This document shows positions 5,734 through 10,167 of a DNA stretch of 10,167 nucleotides, in pieces. The notes below the pieces were generated by a model. The model ran no database searches and was not told the DNA's origin. It saw nothing but the letters and a program-made list of their open reading frames with translations. The DNA is from an uncultured Clostridia bacterium (lineage in GTDB: Bacteria; Bacillota; Clostridia; TANB77; CAG-508): NCBI GenBank assembly GCA_947628885.1, contig CANRBO010000037.1:1-10167 (forward strand). The letters run 5' to 3'. The translations under genes were made by a program, and so were the position numbers. Every line of letters begins with the position of its first letter. Position 1 is the stretch's first letter.

Positions 5734-6924
5734 TTATTTTTTATTTCCCAATATTGAATTTAGTCTATCTACTCCCCTTACCAATTTGTCATACGTTTTT
5801 TTGTCTATACTGCTGGTTTCTGAACCAAAGTTAGCAATTTCAGCTTTCATGTCCAAAATCTTAAATCTATTTTCTTTATAACTACTTCCTTTATCATGCA
5901 TATATACTGGAGTGTAGTCAACTTTGTATAGTGATGCTTGTCCTTCTGTGTCTACAAATATTTGTATATTTAATATTAGCTCAAGATTTGCATTTTCTAT
6001 CGTAAAATCTGATGTATAATCTCCTACCGAATACGCTACAAAGCAATCTTTGAAATTACTGTTTTGTACTACGTCCATTTTTTGTACTGCTGATGGATGT
6101 GCTCCAATTATTATATCTGCTCCTTGGCTAATTAAATATTTTGCTTGTTCTTCTTGATATTTGCTTACTGTATTTGTATTAACATCTCCCCAATGTTCCA
6201 TAACTATTGATATTGCTGCATTTTGTTCTGCGTATTCCAAGTCTTGCTTTATTAAATCTTCTGAGTAAATATTTACCCCTTCTTTTCCGTTATCGTATGT
6301 ATATGCAATTATGGCTATTTTAGTATTTTTGATTTCTACGATTTTTACTCTTTCTTCAGGAGTGTTTGCACTTACTCCAACTGTATTTATTCCAATACTT
6401 TCAAGGTATTCCTTCGTTGCCTTTAGTCCTTCGTTTCCATTATCCAATGCGTGGTTATGTGCTAGACTCACAAAGTCTATTCCGCTTTTGCCTACTGCAT
6501 TTGCGAAGTCTTTCGTTTCTTCTGTTATTGTAGTTTCATAAGTTCCAAGTGTTAAATCAGAGTCTTTTAAATATTTTGAAATGTCAGTAAAAATCTCGTT
6601 ATAATCTTTTCCATATTGTCTTAAATTATTTCCACACAATATGTCGCCTACTGCTGATAATCTTATTATTTGATTTGTTTTATAATTTTGCAAATCTTGC
6701 ATTTTGGCTTCTGTTGAGGAATATATTTCATCTATCTGATATTTTATTCTTTCTTGTTCTTCGAAAATTTTTCTTGCTTCTTTTATGTTTAATAATTTAA
6801 TAATTAACACACAACTTAATATTATTGCTATTAAAATTGCACTTAAAATCAAAAATGTTCTATTACTTATTGTTTCAACTATTATATTATCTCTTCTTCT
6901 TGTTCTTGCTCTTCTATTTGGCAT
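5734..6924 (-). CDS. Membrane-anchored CapA-family protein (PGA_cap metallophosphatase fold)
   Basis: A 396-residue protein with a basic N-terminus (RRARTRRR), one membrane helix at about 23-45, a charged helix at ~46-80, and then a CapA domain probably facing outward. Family motifs in order: SAVGDILCG (Asp94), GTYETTIT at ~127-133 in place of the usual NLEG-type segment, LAHNHALDNG (Asn157, His158, Asp161), EHWGD (His244), GADIIIGAHPSAVQ (His276) and YSVGDYTSDF near 299. The usual GHHPH is GAHPS and the usual GN after YS is GD, so this is a diverged member. CapA itself takes part in poly-gamma-glutamate capsule formation, but many members have other or unknown envelope roles and no capB/capC is in view, so I give no symbol. 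It starts 25 bp after the rpe stop with AAAGG upstream, and is likely the last gene of the prkC-rsgA-rpe operon. Confidence 0.88.
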   Translation of the reverse strand: MPNRRARTRRRDNIIVETISNRTFLILSAILIAIILSCVLIIKLLNIKEARKIFEEQERIKYQIDEIYSSTEAKMQDLQNYKTNQIIRLSAVGDILCGNNLRQYGKDYNEIFTDISKYLKDSDLTLGTYETTITEETKDFANAVGKSGIDFVSLAHNHALDNGNEGLKATKEYLESIGINTVGVSANTPEERVKIVEIKNTKIAIIAYTYDNGKEGVNIYSEDLIKQDLEYAEQNAAISIVMEHWGDVNTNTVSKYQEEQAKYLISQGADIIIGAHPSAVQKMDVVQNSNFKDCFVAYSVGDYTSDFTIENANLELILNIQIFVDTEGQASLYKVDYTPVYMHDKGSSYKENRFKILDMKAEIANFGSETSSIDKKTYDKLVRGVDRLNSILGNKK

Positions 6925-6949
6925 TATTCCAAAACCTTTCTACTTTTAA

Positions 6950-7603
6950 TTACATTTTTAATTGATTTACTGTATATTTATAATCTTTTGCATTTATCAA
7001 TGCTGTCCCAACTACTGCTATATCAACGCCTGCGTCCTTCAATTCTTTTATATTTTCTGTATCTATTCCGCCGTCCGCTTCTATATCGATTTCTAAATTA
7101 TTTTCTTCTATATATTGTTTTAATTTTTTTATTTTCTCAATTGTTCCTGTAATAAGCTTCTGTCCGCCTTTTCCCGGCTCAACTGTCATTATCATTACAG
7201 TATGTATCAATGGTAAGAATTCATATACCTTTTCCACATCAGTATCAGGTTTTATTGCAATCCCAACTTTTGAATATTGTTTTATGTAATTTATTAATTC
7301 TATAATTTCTTCTTTATTTTTTACTGCTTCTATATGAAATGTTATATTTCTTGGTTCATTTGAACTGAATATATCTACATATTTTTTTATATCTTCGACC
7401 ATTAAGTGCACATCTAATGGTATGTTAGTAATATTTTTTAAATGGTCTGCATACATTTTCATCATTTCTTCTGTGTTGTTTTCTACAAATTTTCCGTCCA
7501 TTACATCTATATGAAAATAGTCAATATGGGCTAATTCTAATCTATAAAATGTGTGTGCTGATTCTGCCTCATTTACACTTAAGATAGATGCTGATACTTC
7601 CAT
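6950..7603 (-). CDS. rpe: Ribulose-phosphate 3-epimerase
   Basis: Interconverts D-ribulose 5-phosphate and D-xylulose 5-phosphate in the pentose phosphate pathway (cytosolic TIM barrel, metal-dependent). At 217 residues it has the usual length. Visible motifs are SILS near the N-terminus, HIDVMDG (metal ligands His31 and Asp33), DVHLMV (His66), IKPDT, the phosphate-loop region MTVEPGKGGQ (~139-148), and ADGGI with Asp177. The N-terminal signature is SASILSVN where PSILSAD is normal, a mild divergence outside the metal site. The start has GGAAAGGA about 7 nt upstream. It lies 16 bp after the rsgA stop, in the conserved prkC-rsgA-rpe order. A related sugar-phosphate epimerase specificity is possible but less likely. 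Confidence 0.93.
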   Translation of the reverse strand: MEVSASILSVNEAESAHTFYRLELAHIDYFHIDVMDGKFVENNTEEMMKMYADHLKNITNIPLDVHLMVEDIKKYVDIFSSNEPRNITFHIEAVKNKEEIIELINYIKQYSKVGIAIKPDTDVEKVYEFLPLIHTVMIMTVEPGKGGQKLITGTIEKIKKLKQYIEENNLEIDIEADGGIDTENIKELKDAGVDIAVVGTALINAKDYKYTVNQLKM

Positions 7604-7619
7604 ATTTAATCCTTTCCTT

Positions 7620-8492
7620 TTACCATTTTTTATATTTGTTTAGTTCTTCATATATTTTGCAATAATTATCGTATCTTGTACTTGAAATTTTTCCCTCCAA
7701 GTATGCCTTTTTTACTTTACACTCATTTTCTGATTCTTTGATATGACTGCAACCTACATAATCACAATCTTTCATGTAATCTACGAATTCAATAAAATAA
7801 TGTGATAGATCTTCTTTTTCAATTTCGTATATATCAAATGTTGAAAATCCTGGTGTATCTGCTATAAATGTATCTTTTTCAAGTTCATATAATCTGACTA
7901 ATGTCGTTGTATTTTTACCTTTTTTATTTTTCTCGCTTATTTCGCCTTCTGCAGTTATTTGCTCATTAAATAATGAATTAATTATTGTTGATTTTCCAAC
8001 TCCTGAATTCCCTGCAAATACTGAACACTCGTCTTTTAGTTTTTGCCTTAATTCTTCTATTCCGATTCCATTTTTAGCACTAATTTCTATTGTACAGTAT
8101 CCAATATTTTTGTAAATTTTTGAAACATTTTCTATTGTTTCTTTTTCTACTAAATCACATTTATTAAAAGCTATCAGACTTTTTACTCCCATGCTTTCTG
8201 CAAATGCTAATTGTTTATCTAACAATAACAAATCCGGATTTGGTGCTTTCATTGATACAACAAATACAATTTGAGTAATATTTGCAATTTTAGGTCTTTT
8301 TATATAATTAGTTCTATCATATATTTTTTCTATTACATTTTCTTTATCTAAAAATTCAACCCTATCGCCCACAACTGGTATTATTCCAATATTTTTAAGT
8401 GATCCCCTTGCTAAGCAATTATATACATCTTTGCTGTTTGGATTTATTACTTTATACAAATTAGCTGAATTTTCAATTATTATACCTTTCAT
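7620..8492 (-). CDS. rsgA: Ribosome small-subunit-dependent GTPase RsgA
   Basis: A 290-residue circularly permuted GTPase that checks late 30S maturation. Order of parts: OB-fold at about 1-65, ending in the RTNYIKRPKIAN segment typical of RsgA; then G4 NKCD (110-113) and G5 SAK (138-140); then G1 GNSGVGKS (161-168) and G3 DTPG (212-215). The C-terminal zinc site is Cys243, Cys248, His250 and Cys258. G4 before G1 is diagnostic for the family, and length is normal. The ATG at 8492 gives the expected short N-terminus; only weak AGG-type ribosome binding sites precede it. The upstream neighbour is the PASTA kinase gene, but the junction is split by the inverted-repeat element at 8526-8721. In Bacillus subtilis the homologue is next to prkC and is reported to be a PrkC substrate. 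Confidence 0.96.
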   Translation of the reverse strand: MKGIIIENSANLYKVINPNSKDVYNCLARGSLKNIGIIPVVGDRVEFLDKENVIEKIYDRTNYIKRPKIANITQIVFVVSMKAPNPDLLLLDKQLAFAESMGVKSLIAFNKCDLVEKETIENVSKIYKNIGYCTIEISAKNGIGIEELRQKLKDECSVFAGNSGVGKSTIINSLFNEQITAEGEISEKNKKGKNTTTLVRLYELEKDTFIADTPGFSTFDIYEIEKEDLSHYFIEFVDYMKDCDYVGCSHIKESENECKVKKAYLEGKISSTRYDNYCKIYEELNKYKKW

Positions 8493-8525
8493 TACAACCT
8501 ATACCTTAACAAATTATTTTATCAA

Positions 8526-8721
8526 TGCCCCTAAGATAATTACTTTTGAAAACGCCGCGCAGCGCCCAACCGGAGCGTTAGCGCAGGGCGAATGAAGCAA
8601 ATTTCATACAAGCGCCGAATGGCATTTTGTAAGTCTTATGAAGTAAATTAATTGCAAAGCCATGAAGGCATAATGGAATTTGCGACAGCAAGGCTTGAAA
8701 AAGTAATTATCTTCAGGGGCA
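8526..8721. mobile_element. MITE-like element with terminal inverted repeats, inserted between prkC and rsgA
   Basis: The left end 8526-8547 (TGCCCCTAAGATAATTACTT...) and the right end 8699-8721 read inward are identical apart from one extra base at 8714. The inside is unlike the surrounding AT-rich DNA: 8551-8590 is 30/40 G+C. It contains small stems: CGCCGCGC (8553-8560) with GCGCAGGGCG (8581-8590), TTCATA with TATGAA around 8602-8643, GCCGAATGGC, and GCAAA/CCAT with ATGG/TTTGC around 8653-8682. There is no ORF of note and no transposase gene. I found no clear target-site duplication. It could be a non-autonomous transposable element, another dispersed structured repeat, or a structured RNA or attenuator in the operon. 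Together with short flanks it fills the whole 8493-8743 gap. Confidence 0.6.
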
Positions 8722-8743
8722 ATAATTAATGATTTTATTATGT

Positions 8744-10167
8744 TTATTCTTTAATATACCAAGTAGCATTATCGCCATAATCATCTATATTTACTTCTTT
8801 AGTAATTGTTTTTGTCATATTTCCTTGAACAACTCTTACTTCAATCTTTTGTACTCCTGAACCTGTTACTGTTCCTAAATCAACATCTAAATCTCCAACT
8901 TTTGCTGATTTACCATTTACAGTTGTTTTTCCATTTACTACAACAGTGATTGTGACTGAACTTGAGCCACCTACTGTATTAGATGATGAACTTTCAACTG
9001 TTGGAACTTTTTCTAATACTAACTTAATAGTTTTCTTTTTATCTTCTACTTTATTTACTTTTATTTCGATTTCAGTACCTTCTGCAGTTTCTTCTCCTGC
9101 TTCAATGCTTTGTGATAATACTTTTCCATTTTCTTTATCTTCTTCAGATACATAAGTTACTTTTGTTTTCAAATTAGCATTTACCAATGTAGCATTTGCA
9201 GTACCTTCGTCCATGCCTATTACATAAGGCACTTTTGTTTTTGCTGTTCCTGCACTTACTACTACATTTACTGTATCTCCTGATTTTACCATAGTTCCTG
9301 CAGTTACATCTTGGCTTACAACATATCCAGCTTGAACTTTATTATTATTTTGCATTTCTTCATTAAGAGTTATTCCGCTTTCTAATGCCAAATTCCTTAC
9401 ATCTTCTATTTTCATGCCTACAAAATTCTGCAATTCTGTCATTTCCGGACCTTTACTTACAACTACCTTAATTGTTTCTCCTTCTTTTAGCTTTTCTCCT
9501 TCTTTAAATGGTGGTTCTTGTGATATTATTCGTCCTTCTTCAACTTCACTACTTGCAGCTTCTGTTTTCTCTAATTTTAGATTTAGAGAATCAACTTGTG
9601 ATTGTACTTCTTCTAATGTCATATTTACCAAATTAGGAATTGCCACCTTTTTCTTGATTCCGCCGTCTAACGCTATTTTAGTAACTAAAAATACTATTAC
9701 AAATAGCAATACTATTGCTAATAGGTATATTAATATCTTGGTTTTTGGATGTTCTTTGAAGAAATTTTTCTTTTTCTTTTCCTTCTCATCAACAGCTTTC
9801 ATGACTCTAGTGTATTGACCATTTTTATTTTCTATAATTACAAAATCTCCGTCAGGGTCTTTTAAAGCTTTTGCTAAATCTTGCAACATTTCTGTTGCTG
9901 TTTGATATCTTTCATTTGGATCTTTTCTCATAGCTTTAACAACTATTTGATTGATTGCTGTTGGTATATCCCCATTTATTTCAATAGGTTCTTTTGGTTC
10001 TTCTTGCATGTGTTTCAATGCTACAGACACTGGAGTATCTGCATCAAATGGCACCTTTCCTGTTAACATTTCATACATTACAACACCCAAAGAATAAAGG
10101 TCTGATTTTGCATCTGTAACTCCACCTTTTGCTTGCTCTGGTGAAAAATAATGTACTGAACCTATAG
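8744..10167 (-). CDS. prkC: PASTA-domain serine/threonine protein kinase (PrkC/Stk1 type), N-terminus off the window
   Basis: The frame is open to the window edge; the first visible residues are IGSVHYFSPEQA, the end of the activation loop and P+1/APE region, so the kinase N-lobe and catalytic loop lie outside. In-window order: kinase C-lobe with SDLYSLGVVMYEMLTGKVPF, a basic juxtamembrane segment (EKEKKKKN), one membrane helix at about residues 143-165, three extracellular PASTA repeats (about 172-239, 242-306, 310-373), a Ser-rich linker, and a C-terminal beta-rich region of about 95 residues that is not PASTA and looks Ig-like. Such kinases sense muropeptide or lipid II through PASTA and control cell-wall growth, dormancy exit and translation factors. 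A TTG at 10088-10090 is internal, not a start. rsgA, rpe and capA-like genes follow. Confidence 0.95.
   Translation of the reverse strand, partial: IGSVHYFSPEQAKGGVTDAKSDLYSLGVVMYEMLTGKVPFDADTPVSVALKHMQEEPKEPIEINGDIPTAINQIVVKAMRKDPNERYQTATEMLQDLAKALKDPDGDFVIIENKNGQYTRVMKAVDEKEKKKKNFFKEHPKTKILIYLLAIVLLFVIVFLVTKIALDGGIKKKVAIPNLVNMTLEEVQSQVDSLNLKLEKTEAASSEVEEGRIISQEPPFKEGEKLKEGETIKVVVSKGPEMTELQNFVGMKIEDVRNLALESGITLNEEMQNNNKVQAGYVVSQDVTAGTMVKSGDTVNVVVSAGTAKTKVPYVIGMDEGTANATLVNANLKTKVTYVSEEDKENGKVLSQSIEAGEETAEGTEIEIKVNKVEDKKKTIKLVLEKVPTVESSSSNTVGGSSSVTITVVVNGKTTVNGKSAKVGDLDVDLGTVTGSGVQKIEVRVVQGNMTKTITKEVNIDDYGDNATWYIKE

Noticed and set aside
8744..10090. Kinase start at the TTG at 10088-10090
   Set aside because: The frame continues upstream to the window edge with conserved kinase sequence (IGSVHYFSPEQA), so this codon is internal.

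Overview
The window is AT-rich DNA of the low-GC Gram-positive type, and gene content and order point to a clostridial Firmicute, probably an uncultured gut-type lineage. The evidence is the prkC-rsgA-rpe gene order, a FeoB with the GFGCNAAG and FVPCNGRFP motifs, AAAGGAG-type ribosome binding sites and sigma-A promoters. The lineage below class level is inference.

Layout from left to right. Positions 1-1847 (+) hold a ferrous-iron transporter FeoB that lacks only its extreme N-terminus. It converges on, and overlaps by 11 bp, rimO (1837-3423, -), the ribosomal protein S12 methylthiotransferase. RimO carries an unusual insert of about 90 residues made of two tandem-repeat families. Positions 3615-4824 (-) hold a prepilin-like surface protein whose signal/membrane helix is separated from its body by a one-base frameshift. 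Positions 4915-5236 (-) hold a compact transcription unit with promoter, ribosome binding sites, a short ORF containing an (AG)11 tract, and a terminator. Changing the tract by one unit opens a 58-codon frame that ends inside the terminator, so this looks like a phase-variable small gene or leader. Positions 5328-5728 (-) hold a second compact unit, with a near-consensus promoter, a 5' UTR hairpin, a 58-residue protein with a strongly acidic tail, and a strong terminator.

Positions 5734-10167 (-) form a likely operon, transcribed right to left: a PASTA-domain Ser/Thr kinase (PrkC, N-terminus off the window), RsgA (30S-assembly GTPase), Rpe (ribulose-phosphate 3-epimerase) and a membrane-anchored CapA-family protein. 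Kinase, RsgA and Rpe adjacency is a known Firmicutes arrangement linking cell-wall sensing, ribosome maturation and pentose metabolism. The CapA-family member is a less standard addition. Between prkC and rsgA sits a roughly 196-bp GC-rich element with 22/23-bp terminal inverted repeats and internal hairpins, which resembles a MITE or other small mobile structured repeat.

The most interesting part is 4700-5240: a small phase-variable-looking ORF, its terminator, and immediately downstream a frameshifted pilin-like gene. No rRNA, tRNA, CRISPR array or transposase gene was seen.
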